NCBI RefSeq assembly: GCF_030246845.1
Contig: NZ_CP126889.1
Span: forward strand, 3,777,001-3,841,000
Direction: 5' to 3'
Origin: Enhydrobacter sp.
Lineage (GTDB): Bacteria; Pseudomonadota; Alphaproteobacteria; Reyranellales; Reyranellaceae
DNA length: 64,000 nucleotides
The stretch's first letter is position 1. The number at the start of each line of letters is the position of its first letter. Below are positions 1 through 8,625 of the stretch, piece by piece. A model generated the notes under the pieces. The model was not told the origin of the DNA. It made no database searches and was given only the letters and a program-made list of their open reading frames with translations. Made by a program: the position numbers and the translations under genes.

Positions 1-2
1 TC

Positions 3-797
3 CGCTCCAGTGCGGCGACTCACGCCGGCACCGCCAACAGGCTCAACGAGGACGCCTACATCAACCGGCCCGATCTCGGTCTTTGGGCGGTGGCCGACGG
101 CGCGGGCGGCCATGAAGCGGGCGAGCTGGCCTCGGCCGAGGTGGCCCGCCTCCTGCAGACCATCGATGTCGGCCTTACCGGCAGCGAGATGCTCACGGCG
201 GTGCGGTCGCGACTCGAGGCGGCGCACGCCCGCCTGCATGCGAAAGCCGTGGAACTCGGCGCCGGCGCGATGGTGGCCACGACGGTCGTCGTCGTGCTGG
301 CGCGCGACGATCATTTCGCCTGCCTCTGGGCTGGCGACTCCCGTGCCTACCTGCTGCGCGGCCAGGCGCTCACGAGGATCACCCGCGACCATACCCTGGT
401 GCAGGCCCTGCTCGACAGCGGCGCCATCACCGAAGCCGAAGCCATCGACCATCCGCAAGGCAATGTCATCACCCGGGCGGTGGGCGACGGCAGCGATGCG
501 CTCGAGCTCGACAAGCGCACCGGTCGGCTGATGGCCGGCGACCGGCTTATGCTTTGCAGCGACGGCCTGAGCAAGAGCTTGCCCGAGGAGCGGCTGGCGG
601 AGTTGCTTGCCGGCGATCATGAGACGGGTGCCGAACGGCTGGTCATGGCCGCTTTGGCGGCTCGGGCGATCGACAACGTCACGGTAGTGACGATCGAGTT
701 CGGCGCGGGCAATGGCTCGACCCTCCTCGAGATCGAAAGCGCCGAGGCTGCGGCTTCCGCCGAGCCGGAGATGAAATCGACGCCGGAGCCCGCCTGA
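3..797 (+). CDS. PP2C-family Ser/Thr protein phosphatase (T6SS-associated), 5' partial
   Basis: Cytoplasmic metal-dependent phosphatase expected to reverse the phosphorylation made by the T6SS kinase encoded at 17876. The reading frame is open from base 3, so the gene is cut by the window edge. A GTG at 90 falls inside the motif VADGAGGH and cannot be the true start. PP2C motifs appear in order: NED near codon 16, DGAGGH near codon 34, GDSRAYLLR, TRDHT, CSDGLS and DNVTVV. These supply the acidic metal ligands. The C-terminal 30 residues are Ala/Glu-rich and look unstructured. In imp-type T6SS loci such a phosphatase pairs with a PpkA-like kinase and acts on an FHA protein; that pairing here is inference. 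Confidence 0.9.
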   Translation, partial: RSSAATHAGTANRLNEDAYINRPDLGLWAVADGAGGHEAGELASAEVARLLQTIDVGLTGSEMLTAVRSRLEAAHARLHAKAVELGAGAMVATTVVVVLARDDHFACLWAGDSRAYLLRGQALTRITRDHTLVQALLDSGAITEAEAIDHPQGNVITRAVGDGSDALELDKRTGRLMAGDRLMLCSDGLSKSLPEERLAELLAGDHETGAERLVMAALAARAIDNVTVVTIEFGAGNGSTLLEIESAEAAASAEPEMKSTPEPA

Positions 798-809
798 CAG
801 GGTTGATGG

Positions 810-1100
810 TCAGCCGATCAGCGTGGTGGGGCAGCCGACGACGACGGTGCCGCCATGTACGCAAAGGCTGCCCAGTTGGGCGGCCGGCATGCCACCGACC
901 AGCACCGTGAACGATCCCATCGCGATCGCATCGGGCGGGCCCACGCAGACCAACATGTCGCCGACCCGAGCGGCGGGCAGGCCGCCGATCAGCACGGTCG
1001 GGCATCCGGGTCCGGCGATCGGGCCGCCGACATGCGGGACGAGGCCGGTGACCATCGGACAGATGTGCATGTCAGTGAGGCGCGCTGCCGGCAGACCCAT
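810..1100 (-). CDS. PAAR domain protein, T6SS spike tip
   Basis: 96-aa protein that would sharpen the VgrG spike. It is one PAAR module with no extension, so it does not carry an effector domain. It starts MGLPAARLTDMHICP and shows the repeated PAAR features: Cys/His positions for zinc (HICP, GCP, CVHGG, VGCP) and Gly-rich PAARVGD / PAAQLGS turns. A longer frame to 1496 exists, but its N-terminal part is Arg-rich shadow sequence. The ATG at 1100 overlaps the TGA of the upstream gene by 4 nt (ATGA), which fixes the start and shows translational coupling. Confidence 0.88.
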   Translation of the reverse strand: MGLPAARLTDMHICPMVTGLVPHVGGPIAGPGCPTVLIGGLPAARVGDMLVCVGPPDAIAMGSFTVLVGGMPAAQLGSLCVHGGTVVVGCPTTLIG

Positions 1101-1705
1101 CAATCGATCTCCGCTTCGAGGCGCCCCGCGCCGCCGGCGGCGATGTCCCTGGCCGAGACCAGGAAACGGCGCAGTCTCGCCTCGCGCCGCGCGGCCAAGC
1201 CGCGGACCGCAGCCAGCGCGACCGCACCGGCGACCGCCAGTCCCTTGAAATGGGGTTGCGGCGGCACTTTCGGCGCCTCCGGTGGCGCCATCGAATCGCC
1301 GCTCCAGAAGGCGGCGACGGCGGCCCAGGCCTCGGCGCTGTGGAACCCGGCTTTCTCTGCTTCCTTCATGGCGGCGCGGCGCAACTCGTCGGTCGGGTGG
1401 CGCACCCAGGCCTCCGCCGCTTCCCGGACCGTTGTCTCGACTGTCGGTCGGTCGCCGGACGCGGCGGTGTGGCGCGAGCATGCGCACGCCCACCACACTG
1501 CCTCGCGCGCCGGCAAGGCGTGGGCGACGAGCCGCGTCGCCTCGACCAGGAGCCCGGCCTGCTCGAGGCGATCCAGCGCCTCGGCGGGATCGTCGCAGCC
1601 GCCAAGCGTGGCGGTGCCTTCGGCATCGAGATCCAGGTGCATCAGCAAGGACGAAAGCTCGCGGCTGAGCTTGCTGGAACTCGTGCCGGGCGTGTGCGCG
1701 GACAT
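1100..1705 (-). CDS. T6SS-associated protein of unknown function (DUF6931-like)
   Basis: 201 aa, between VgrG (13 nt upstream) and PAAR (4-nt overlap). The middle holds a helical stretch with the run LPAREAVWWACAC, followed by acidic helices (TVREAAEAWVRHPTDEL). A short hydrophobic Ala/Val segment lies near residues 155-168 (FKGLAVAGAVALAAVRG). I associate the LP.REAVWW core with the family labelled DUF6931, seen beside VgrG/PAAR genes; that assignment is from memory. A role as a chaperone or adaptor for PAAR/VgrG loading is suggested only by the gene order. Confidence 0.6.
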   Translation of the reverse strand: MSAHTPGTSSSKLSRELSSLLMHLDLDAEGTATLGGCDDPAEALDRLEQAGLLVEATRLVAHALPAREAVWWACACSRHTAASGDRPTVETTVREAAEAWVRHPTDELRRAAMKEAEKAGFHSAEAWAAVAAFWSGDSMAPPEAPKVPPQPHFKGLAVAGAVALAAVRGLAARREARLRRFLVSARDIAAGGAGRLEAEID

Positions 1706-1717
1706 GGCTGGATCGCC

Positions 1718-3556
1718 TCAGTTGATCATGGTGATGCCGCCCTTCAGCGTCAGCATCGCGGCACCCTCGACCGTCACCATCGTTCCCTTCACCTCCGTCA
1801 GGACCTGCCCGTTGATAGTGATCATCATGCCCTTCACCTCGACCCCCGCCTGCGACAAGGTCACGGAGCTCTGTCCGACTTTCAGGGTGATCGTCTGCAG
1901 GGCCTCGATCGTGATGGAGCCTGCGTCCGCCTTGATCGAGATGTTCCCGAGCTTCACCTCGGTGGCCTGATTGCCTTGCTCTATCGTTACCGTCTCGTTG
2001 CCCTTGACGGTGACGGTGCGATCGTTGTCGACGTCGAGCTTCTGGTCGTTCTCGACTTCCGTCGTCATGTCCTTCTGCGCGTGCAGAAAGACCATCTCCT
2101 TGCCCTTGTTGTCGTCGAAAGAAAACTCATTGAAGGCGTCGGTGCCGCCCCTGGTCACGGAGCGCGAGCGGAAGCCGAGCTTCGTCTTCTCGGCCGCCGG
2201 GAAGATCGGCTTGTCGTTGCCGTTGTAGAAGCCGCCGATCACGATCGGCCGGTCGGGATCGGCGTCCATGAAGGCGACGGCGACCTCCGTGCCGACGCGC
2301 GGGATGAACTGGCCGCCCCACTGATTGCCGGCCCAGGGCTGGACCACGCGCACCCAGTCGCTGCTGTCGGCGGTGGCGTCCTCGCGCCAATCCCACCAGA
2401 AGCGGATCTTGATGCGTCCCTGATCGTCGGTGTGGATCTCCTCGCCGGAAGGCCCCAGCACTATGGCCGTGTGCAGGCCCTCCATGCGCGGCCGCGCCGT
2501 GGTCATCGGCTGCCGCCAGGGCACCGTATTGGCGAAGGCGGTGAAGCTGTTCGAGTAGCTGCTGGGTTTCTCGCCGCGCCGCGAACCGCTGTCGTCCTCG
2601 GCGCGATGGGTAATCTCCCTGACGACGTGCGGCGTCTCCGTACCAGCCTTGTCCCGCAGCTTGAACTTGCCGCCGGCGACGAGGTTCGCCATCTCGCTCT
2701 CCGCGTCGGTCAGGGATACGGCCGCCTCGGCTGCTTCCATCCGCCACTTCGCGCGATCCTTCGCCTGCGATGTGTCGCGGGTGAGCGCCGGCCAGTGAAA
2801 CACCGCGCGATTGGCCGTGCCGCCGTGCTTGAGGATCGTGCCCTGATCGACCTTGAGATTCTTGCCCGGCACCTCGAAGTCGTAGTCCCTCAAGCTCACC
2901 TTGCCGGGGGCAAACGCCTCGAGCCGGCGGAACTCGGTCAACTGGTCCGCCGTATCGCCGACGCCAAGATGAACGGTGGCGCCGGGAATCGTGGCGAAGC
3001 CGTTGTTGTCGTTGGTCACCACGAGCGTATGGCCGTCCGACGCATGCTCGAAGAAGTAGAACCAGCCTTCCTCCTCCATCAGCCGGGTGATGAAATGCAG
3101 CGCGGTCTCGTTGTACTGCGCCGTGGCCTTGCGCTGGGCAGGCTGGGCATAGAGACGAAACGAGGTTCGGGTCACGCCCGCGTCGTCGAGGATCGTCTTG
3201 ACGATGTCCTCGGCCGTCTTGTTGAAGAACAGCCGGCAATCGCTTCGAATGGCGGCCTGCGCCAGTTGCGGAACGAGGACCATGCGATAGAGCACGTCCA
3301 CCACACCGCTTTGCTCGACGGGCCCGAACTCGGCGACGATGCCATGGAAGTATCGCGTCGGCCGCTCGCCGTGATTGACGGCGACGCAAGCAGGCTTGTT
3401 CAGCATGCCGCGCGCGTCGATCGAGCCGGCCGCAACGGCCTCGACCTCGAAGCGAAACAGGCTGCTGATCGTCTCGTGCGCCTTCAGACGGACCGGCGTC
3501 AGCTCGTGCTCGGCGCTGCTGGTGAGCGACAGCAGCGATTTCTTGTCACTGGTCAT
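1718..3556 (-). CDS. vgrG: Type VI secretion tip protein VgrG
   Basis: About 612 aa; trimeric puncturing device on top of the Hcp tube. The N-terminal gp27-like part runs from LLSLTSSAEHELTPVRLKAHE through the conserved EEEGWFYFFEH segment. The gp5 OB-fold part is recognised by GLHTAIVLGPSGEEIHTDD.GRIKIRFWWD and WVRVVQPWAG, followed by PRVGTEVAVAFMDADPDRP. The C-terminus is a repetitive beta-prism (VTVKGNETVTIEQG, ITIEALQTITLK) ending at KGGITMIN with no extra effector domain. A TTG at 3598 would add 14 residues; the ATG at 3556 fits the family start better, though its Shine-Dalgarno is weak. Next gene upstream (methyltransferase) is about 115 nt away. Confidence 0.93.
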   Translation of the reverse strand: MTSDKKSLLSLTSSAEHELTPVRLKAHETISSLFRFEVEAVAAGSIDARGMLNKPACVAVNHGERPTRYFHGIVAEFGPVEQSGVVDVLYRMVLVPQLAQAAIRSDCRLFFNKTAEDIVKTILDDAGVTRTSFRLYAQPAQRKATAQYNETALHFITRLMEEEGWFYFFEHASDGHTLVVTNDNNGFATIPGATVHLGVGDTADQLTEFRRLEAFAPGKVSLRDYDFEVPGKNLKVDQGTILKHGGTANRAVFHWPALTRDTSQAKDRAKWRMEAAEAAVSLTDAESEMANLVAGGKFKLRDKAGTETPHVVREITHRAEDDSGSRRGEKPSSYSNSFTAFANTVPWRQPMTTARPRMEGLHTAIVLGPSGEEIHTDDQGRIKIRFWWDWREDATADSSDWVRVVQPWAGNQWGGQFIPRVGTEVAVAFMDADPDRPIVIGGFYNGNDKPIFPAAEKTKLGFRSRSVTRGGTDAFNEFSFDDNKGKEMVFLHAQKDMTTEVENDQKLDVDNDRTVTVKGNETVTIEQGNQATEVKLGNISIKADAGSITIEALQTITLKVGQSSVTLSQAGVEVKGMMITINGQVLTEVKGTMVTVEGAAMLTLKGGITMIN

Positions 3557-3671
3557 CGGGGTGCGGCGCGATATTCGGGATGGTGCCCCAGAAGCCAAGC
3601 CACGATGGTTCTCCTGTGAGCGTTCAAGGTAGCCCAGCCCGGATCGAAAGGAAACACGAGCGGGGCGCCTC

Positions 3672-5180
3672 CTAGTCGGGCACGATGTGCAGTCGACGCA
3701 GGATCGGCACGCGCTGTTCGACGGCGGTGTGCACGATCGACCGCACGGTATCGCGTTTTTCCGGCGCGATATCCGCGCTCAGGGTTTCAATCCAGGCCTC
3801 GGCCTTGTCCTCGCGCTCGCCGTCGAGAAGGCGCGCGGCGATGAATTGCACGAGCGGCGGCGCGGCAAGCCCGGTGCCCAGCCGCGACGAGGCAAGGCCG
3901 CTCACGGTCCTGGCCTCGGCAAGCGACTGCACGCGCCGGCCCAGCACGCGATTGAGGCGGTTGGCGGACTCGGGCTGCGCACTGTCGGCGCGCATCGCGA
4001 TCTGGCACTGTTGGGATGCTACCAGCACGCTCACGAGCTCCACCGGATTGCTCCGCCCGGGCGCCAGGGCGAGCAGGTCGCCGATCTTCGCCGGGCCGCG
4101 CAAGGCCGCTGCCATCATGGTCTTCAAGGGCTCCCCCATCTCGGCCAGGCCAGCCGGCACCTGGATTCTGGTCTGCAGCTCCCCAGGCGTGACAACCGGG
4201 ACCACGGTGAGCTGTGCAATCGCGGCGTCGCGCTCGGCATTGCGCAGGCGCCTCGCACCACGGACGAAGACGTCGTGGCGCAACTGCCGCGGCAGGCACA
4301 TATCCTTGATCAGCTCGCGCAGGATCGGATCCTTGTGGCGGTCCATCACCGCGCGCTGCTCGGGTGTGAGCATCAGCTCGGGGAAGTTCTCCAGCGGATT
4401 GGCGGACGCCGTCCAGTCGAGCTTCGCCTGCGCCATCATGGCGGCGACGTCGGCGTGGAACGACGGCGCCCAGTTCGCGGTCATGTATTCGTGCGACAGG
4501 TACTCATGCGACATTGTGGCGGTCGAGTCGACGAGCTCGGCAGCCAGAGCGCTCTCGGTGAGGTACTTGCCACCGGCCTCCTTGATCTCCCGCGCCAGCG
4601 CGAGGCCGACTTGCGCCTGCAGGTCGCTGCGACCGGAGGATCGGCGCCCGGCCTCGTAGACAAGCCGCTGCAGTCCGATCGCGCCCTGCCAGGCGGGAAG
4701 GGCGTTGTAGCTGACATGGACGAGGGCGCCGGGCCGTGTCTTGGCGCCCAGCAGCCGCACGATGCCCGCCCGCACGTCGCCACCGACCCATGACCAAAGG
4801 CCGTGCAGGCTGACGAAATCGGCCGCCGGAACGAGGTCGGCCTCCCGGCTTGCGGCCAACTGTGCAAGGTCGGCCTCCAGGAAGCGGATATTCTCGATGC
4901 AGGCTGCGCGCGCGAGGCCGGCGCCGATGGCGATGTGCGCGGGGTTGTAGTCGATGGCAGTGACCTGCCATCGCGGATTTGAGGCGGCGGTCAGAAGGGC
5001 GCCGATGCCGCAGCCGCAGCCCAGCTCGAGATAGCAAGCGGAGTCGTCCGGACCCGGGAAATCGACCGCAACATTCCCGCTGAGGCACGCCAACGCCATG
5101 CGGGCCGGAGACTGCTGGACATAGAAGCCCTCGATATAAGCGATATCGGCCACGTAGCCGCTGCTCCATGGCTGGGTCAT
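3672..5180 (-). CDS. SAM-dependent methyltransferase with methyltransferase regulatory domain
   Basis: 502 aa. Residues 1-190 are a class I Rossmann methyltransferase: motif I LELGCGCGIGALL, then VTAIDYNPAHIAIGAGLA and LVPAADFVSLHGLWSWV. The remainder resembles the methyltransferase regulatory domain (PF10119 type), with the helical core SHEYMTANWAPSFHADV and a long C-terminal helical region. The ATG at 5180 overlaps the tssG stop by 4 nt, so it is cotranslated with the secretion genes and lies directly before vgrG. Substrate unknown. Its place suggests modification or loading of a spike component, or a secreted cargo; this is inference. A longer frame to 5609 is shadow coding over tssG. Confidence 0.82.
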   Translation of the reverse strand: MTQPWSSGYVADIAYIEGFYVQQSPARMALACLSGNVAVDFPGPDDSACYLELGCGCGIGALLTAASNPRWQVTAIDYNPAHIAIGAGLARAACIENIRFLEADLAQLAASREADLVPAADFVSLHGLWSWVGGDVRAGIVRLLGAKTRPGALVHVSYNALPAWQGAIGLQRLVYEAGRRSSGRSDLQAQVGLALAREIKEAGGKYLTESALAAELVDSTATMSHEYLSHEYMTANWAPSFHADVAAMMAQAKLDWTASANPLENFPELMLTPEQRAVMDRHKDPILRELIKDMCLPRQLRHDVFVRGARRLRNAERDAAIAQLTVVPVVTPGELQTRIQVPAGLAEMGEPLKTMMAAALRGPAKIGDLLALAPGRSNPVELVSVLVASQQCQIAMRADSAQPESANRLNRVLGRRVQSLAEARTVSGLASSRLGTGLAAPPLVQFIAARLLDGEREDKAEAWIETLSADIAPEKRDTVRSIVHTAVEQRVPILRRLHIVPD

Positions 5181-6256
5181 GCGCGTCCTTCGACAATCTC
5201 GCCGTCGAAGAGCGCGTCGCCTGCGTCCGTGCGACGAGGCATGGCGGCAGAAGTCGGCAGCCAGGTGTTCCAGCCCAGCAGCGGGCCTGCGCCGCGCGAG
5301 GTCGGGGCGTCGGGATGGGACAGAGCCAGCGGCGGGACCGCGTCGCGCGCCAGCACCGGATTGACGGCAAACCCGACTTCGAAGCCGACGAAGGCGCGGA
5401 CCAGCGAGACCAGCTCGCGCAGCAACGGCCGATCGGGCAGCAGCCGCTCGAAGTAGGCGAGATCGAGCGGCCCGATCCGAAGCACGATCCGAGCCTGCTG
5501 ATCCCAGGCGCGCACGCCGATGACAGCATCGAGACCCAACTGGCCGAACGCACCCGGAGACACGCCCGTCGGCAGGCGCGTGCGCTGGTCGATCGGCAGG
5601 GCCATCCACTCGCCGGCAAACTGCTCGACCTTGACCCGTCGCCCCAGCCAGTCGGAGGCGAGCGCTTCAAGCCGGTCGGCCGAGCGCGGATGGGCGGAAA
5701 AGAAGCCGGCGTAGTGACGCAGCACAGTGGCGCCGGCCAGCAGGCGTCCGGCGAGGCCGGGTAGCGCGTACCCTGTCAGCGCCAGCAGCACGTCGGCGAT
5801 CGGATCGCCGCGTTCGCCTTCCGCTGCGAGCGATCCGGCATCGGCGGCGCGATGCGGACGATATTTGGCCCCGGCCGCCGCGAAGGCGGCAATCATGCGA
5901 TGCGAGATCAGATCCAGGAAGTCGGTAAGCGAGAACGAGCGTGACCGCTGATCTGCCACGACGGCATCGGAATAGTAGCGTGGCAGCACGCCCACTGGCC
6001 CCGTGAGGCCGGTCAGGCCGACGGTCACCCGTGGCGGCGTGGAGGGCGAAGCGTTCACCTGCACTTCGGTGACCTCCGCCGCAGCGTAGGCCGAGCCGGC
6101 CGCGCTCGTGAAGTGCGCCGACTCGGCCGGGTCGGCATGGCGGCGATGAAAGGTCAGCAGCCTCACGGCCGCATCGAAGCTGAACCGTTGCGGCTCCGCC
6201 TTCAATCGCGCCAGCGGCGCGGCGCGGCGTCGACCGAAAGCAGGCGGCTCGTTCAC
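5177..6256 (-). CDS. tssG: Type VI secretion baseplate subunit TssG (ImpH)
   Basis: 359 aa. Baseplate wedge protein forming the TssE-F-G complex. Typical N-terminal region ARLKAEPQRFSFDAAVRLL is followed by VTVGLTGLTGPVGVLP and then YYSDAV, the family hallmark. A later FLDLISHRMI helix and a C-terminal region with RLPTG, the TssG-typical LG.DAV.G and FERLLP are also present. The start is the GTG at 6256, whose GTGA overlaps the tssF stop codon; the longer frame to 6415 only reads into tssF. The stop overlaps the methyltransferase start by 4 nt. Confidence 0.92.
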   Translation of the reverse strand: MNEPPAFGRRRAAPLARLKAEPQRFSFDAAVRLLTFHRRHADPAESAHFTSAAGSAYAAAEVTEVQVNASPSTPPRVTVGLTGLTGPVGVLPRYYSDAVVADQRSRSFSLTDFLDLISHRMIAAFAAAGAKYRPHRAADAGSLAAEGERGDPIADVLLALTGYALPGLAGRLLAGATVLRHYAGFFSAHPRSADRLEALASDWLGRRVKVEQFAGEWMALPIDQRTRLPTGVSPGAFGQLGLDAVIGVRAWDQQARIVLRIGPLDLAYFERLLPDRPLLRELVSLVRAFVGFEVGFAVNPVLARDAVPPLALSHPDAPTSRGAGPLLGWNTWLPTSAAMPRRTDAGDALFDGEIVEGRA

Positions 6257-8094
6257 AACAGCACCTGCCGGCCGGCCCGCGCGGGCCAACTGGCAACGGT
6301 TTCGGGTCGGCCGCGCAGGACCACGCGGGTCCGCACGAACGAGTTCACCGTCGCGTGCAAGGCGAGGAAACGATCGAGCACCGAAGCAAGGACATACAAT
6401 CCGCCTGTCGCCCATGCCTGGTCGTCGAAGGTCAAGGTGACGTCGAGCCCGCGACAGAAGCCGCCGGTGCGCGCTCCCGGCCCGTGCAGTCCGGGAATGC
6501 GCGCTGCTCCGGGCTTCGACACGACGCTCAGCAAGGCCCGGATCGCCGCCCGCGACTCGGCGGAATCCCGGCAGTCATAAAGGCGCAGCACCTCGCGCAT
6601 CGCATCGGCGCCGGTTTCGCCCCCAACCACGCTGAGGTGTCCGAGCGAGAGGTGCGAGACGAGGCGCCAGAACCGATTCTCCTGCTGCGGCAGGCGCAGC
6701 GTCGGGCTCGGCGCGGTCAGGCAGGTGAGGCCGGTGACCGCCGCGGCACCTTCCACCAGCCGCAGCGTCGGCCGGCCGCCGCCGAACGGCAACAACGACG
6801 GAAGATCTCGGTTGCAGCACAGCGCGTCGATCGAGAGCACCCCGCCGCCTTCGCGTTCGGGGTCGAAGGCCGCGTCGTGCGGCAGCAGGAACACATCGGT
6901 ACCGCGAATGCCGCCGGTGGTCTCGCGGCGCGAGGTGCCGTAGAAGCCGGCGACCGGCCCGTCCGTTGCGGCGCCGGCATGACGGCGCGTCAACCGATGG
7001 AAAGGCTCCCAGGCCCGGAACTCGCCGCCCGGCAGGCTTTCGCGCACACGCTCGACCGACCAGATCTCCACGCTGGCGGGTCGCCGCACATCCGGCTCGA
7101 TTCGATATTCGATACTCGTGTGATCCAGGGGTACCGGCTCGCAACGCTGCTCGAAGAGATTGACGATGGGTGTGCAGCCCAGCGCCAGGCTGGTCGCCTG
7201 AACCGACCGTTCGAGGTCCGGCATCGCGCGGTCGAGGTAGACGAAGATGTCCATGCGATTGCCTGCCGAGACGAGAGTCTTGGCATCGAGACGGCAAATA
7301 TCGACGAACAGGAACTTCTCGCGGGCGGCGAAGTATTCGCTGAGCAGGCGAAAGCCCGAGAACGAGCGGGCCGGCCAGGGGAAGAGCGCCTCTTCCGGCG
7401 CGAAGCCCACGGCCTGCAGGACGTCCGGCGGCAGGATCACCGGCCGCGCGTCCGTGTGGTCGTCGGCGAGCGCGACCGAGAGGGTGTGCGCCAGCAGCAG
7501 TTCGAGCAGGGCCGAGCCCTGCTCGCCGGGAAGAAAGAAGCGCAAGCGATCGAGGCCGAGCTCGGTGAACGTCGTGGCCGGATTGGCGCAGCGCAAGCCG
7601 ATGCGCAGGCAGGACGCGGCCCGCGCAGCCGCCGGGTTGGGCGGCGCCGGCAGCGGCATGCCCGAAAGCCGGACCGTCTCGATCTCCACCGGCCAGAGAG
7701 TCAGGGGGTAGGTGGTGCGAAACAGACATGGCTCGCCGGCCACCGGCTCGGTTTCGACCGCGAGGCCGGCGGGCAGATGGGCCGGACCGGGCAGTGCCGG
7801 ATCGGCCTCGAACCGCGTGATCGCCACCGAGGGCATGGGCGCCAGATAGTGTGGATAGAGCACCGAGAGCAGGCCGTCGGTGAGCTCCGGGAACTCGTCG
7901 TCCAGCCGGTGCTGCACGCGTGCGCCCAGAAAGGCGACGCCTTCCAGCAGGCGGGCGACATGAGGGTCGTCGACCGCATCCTTCGTCAGGCGCAGGCGGC
8001 CGGCGATCTTGGGATGACGCTCGGCGAACTCGCCGGCAAGGCCACGCAGCGCTTCCAGCTCACGATTGAAATAGGCAAGCAGAGCGTCGGACAC
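6253..8094 (-). CDS. tssF: Type VI secretion baseplate subunit TssF (ImpG)
   Basis: 613 aa, normal for the family. It begins LLAYFNRELEALRGLAGEFA and continues with HPKIAGRLRL and the diagnostic DPHVARLLEGVAFL and FPELTDGLLSVLYPHYL. The C-terminal part contains RLWDC-type sequence (VLRLYDCRDSAESRAAIRAL) and the FCRGLDVTLTFDDQAW segment. TssF forms the arms of the baseplate wedge and contacts TssK and VgrG. It lies 3 nt after tssE and overlaps tssG by 4 nt (GTGA), so the three baseplate genes are tightly coupled. Confidence 0.94.
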   Translation of the reverse strand: MSDALLAYFNRELEALRGLAGEFAERHPKIAGRLRLTKDAVDDPHVARLLEGVAFLGARVQHRLDDEFPELTDGLLSVLYPHYLAPMPSVAITRFEADPALPGPAHLPAGLAVETEPVAGEPCLFRTTYPLTLWPVEIETVRLSGMPLPAPPNPAAARAASCLRIGLRCANPATTFTELGLDRLRFFLPGEQGSALLELLLAHTLSVALADDHTDARPVILPPDVLQAVGFAPEEALFPWPARSFSGFRLLSEYFAAREKFLFVDICRLDAKTLVSAGNRMDIFVYLDRAMPDLERSVQATSLALGCTPIVNLFEQRCEPVPLDHTSIEYRIEPDVRRPASVEIWSVERVRESLPGGEFRAWEPFHRLTRRHAGAATDGPVAGFYGTSRRETTGGIRGTDVFLLPHDAAFDPEREGGGVLSIDALCCNRDLPSLLPFGGGRPTLRLVEGAAAVTGLTCLTAPSPTLRLPQQENRFWRLVSHLSLGHLSVVGGETGADAMREVLRLYDCRDSAESRAAIRALLSVVSKPGAARIPGLHGPGARTGGFCRGLDVTLTFDDQAWATGGLYVLASVLDRFLALHATVNSFVRTRVVLRGRPETVASWPARAGRQVLL

Positions 8095-8097
8095 CGG

Positions 8098-8625
8098 TCA
8101 CGCCTCCTGTTCCAGGACCGTCACATTCTTGCTGACGAGATCGACAACCGTATCAAAAGCAATCGGCTCGGGCGCCGGTTCGGCTCGCAGCAGGGCGTCG
8201 ATCCGCAGCCGCAATGTGCCGCTGACCTTGTCGGCCGCCTCGATCAGCGTGACCCTGAGATCGACGATGCGCGGCTCGAAGCGGCGGATGGAGGCGTCGA
8301 CGAGCTGCCGCAGCTCCTCGCGGCGACGCTGATCGTTGAAGGCGCCCGAGGCGAAGTCGGGGAGGCCGAAACCGACCAGTGAACGATCGAGCTGGGCCAG
8401 GGCAGGATCCCAGGAGCGCCACTTTCGGCGGGTGTTCAGCAGCTCCTCGAGGTCGCGGCAGATGCTGGCCCGCAGCGTCTCCATCGCCGCCGCCGCGGAA
8501 GGAGGCCGGTCCGACGGTGCGGTGGGCTCGGCGTCGAGCAGCCGGTCGAGCAACGGAAGCTGCGGCCTGCCCGCTCGCACGAGGCCGGCGCTTTCCGCTG
8601 TGGCAGGCCTTCGGTTGTCGCTCAT
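8098..8625 (-). CDS. tssE: Type VI secretion baseplate subunit TssE (gp25-like, ImpF)
   Basis: 175 aa. The core is a gp25/lysozyme-like fold: SICRDLEELLNTRRKW, DRSLVGFGLPDF, LRQLVDASIRRFEPRI and VTLIEAADKVSGTLRLRIDALL, followed by acidic positions near PIAFDTVVDL. A 40-residue Ala/Pro/Arg-rich N-terminal extension precedes the domain. TssE nucleates polymerisation of the TssB/C sheath. The ATG overlaps the stop of the TagJ/ImpE gene (ATGA, 8622-8625). Confidence 0.92.
   Translation of the reverse strand: MSDNRRPATAESAGLVRAGRPQLPLLDRLLDAEPTAPSDRPPSAAAAMETLRASICRDLEELLNTRRKWRSWDPALAQLDRSLVGFGLPDFASGAFNDQRRREELRQLVDASIRRFEPRIVDLRVTLIEAADKVSGTLRLRIDALLRAEPAPEPIAFDTVVDLVSKNVTVLEQEA

Noticed and set aside
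1250..3619. 789-aa plus-strand frame opposite vgrG
   Set aside because: Shadow of vgrG in GC-rich DNA; Arg/His/Leu-rich with no motif, while the minus strand is a clear VgrG.
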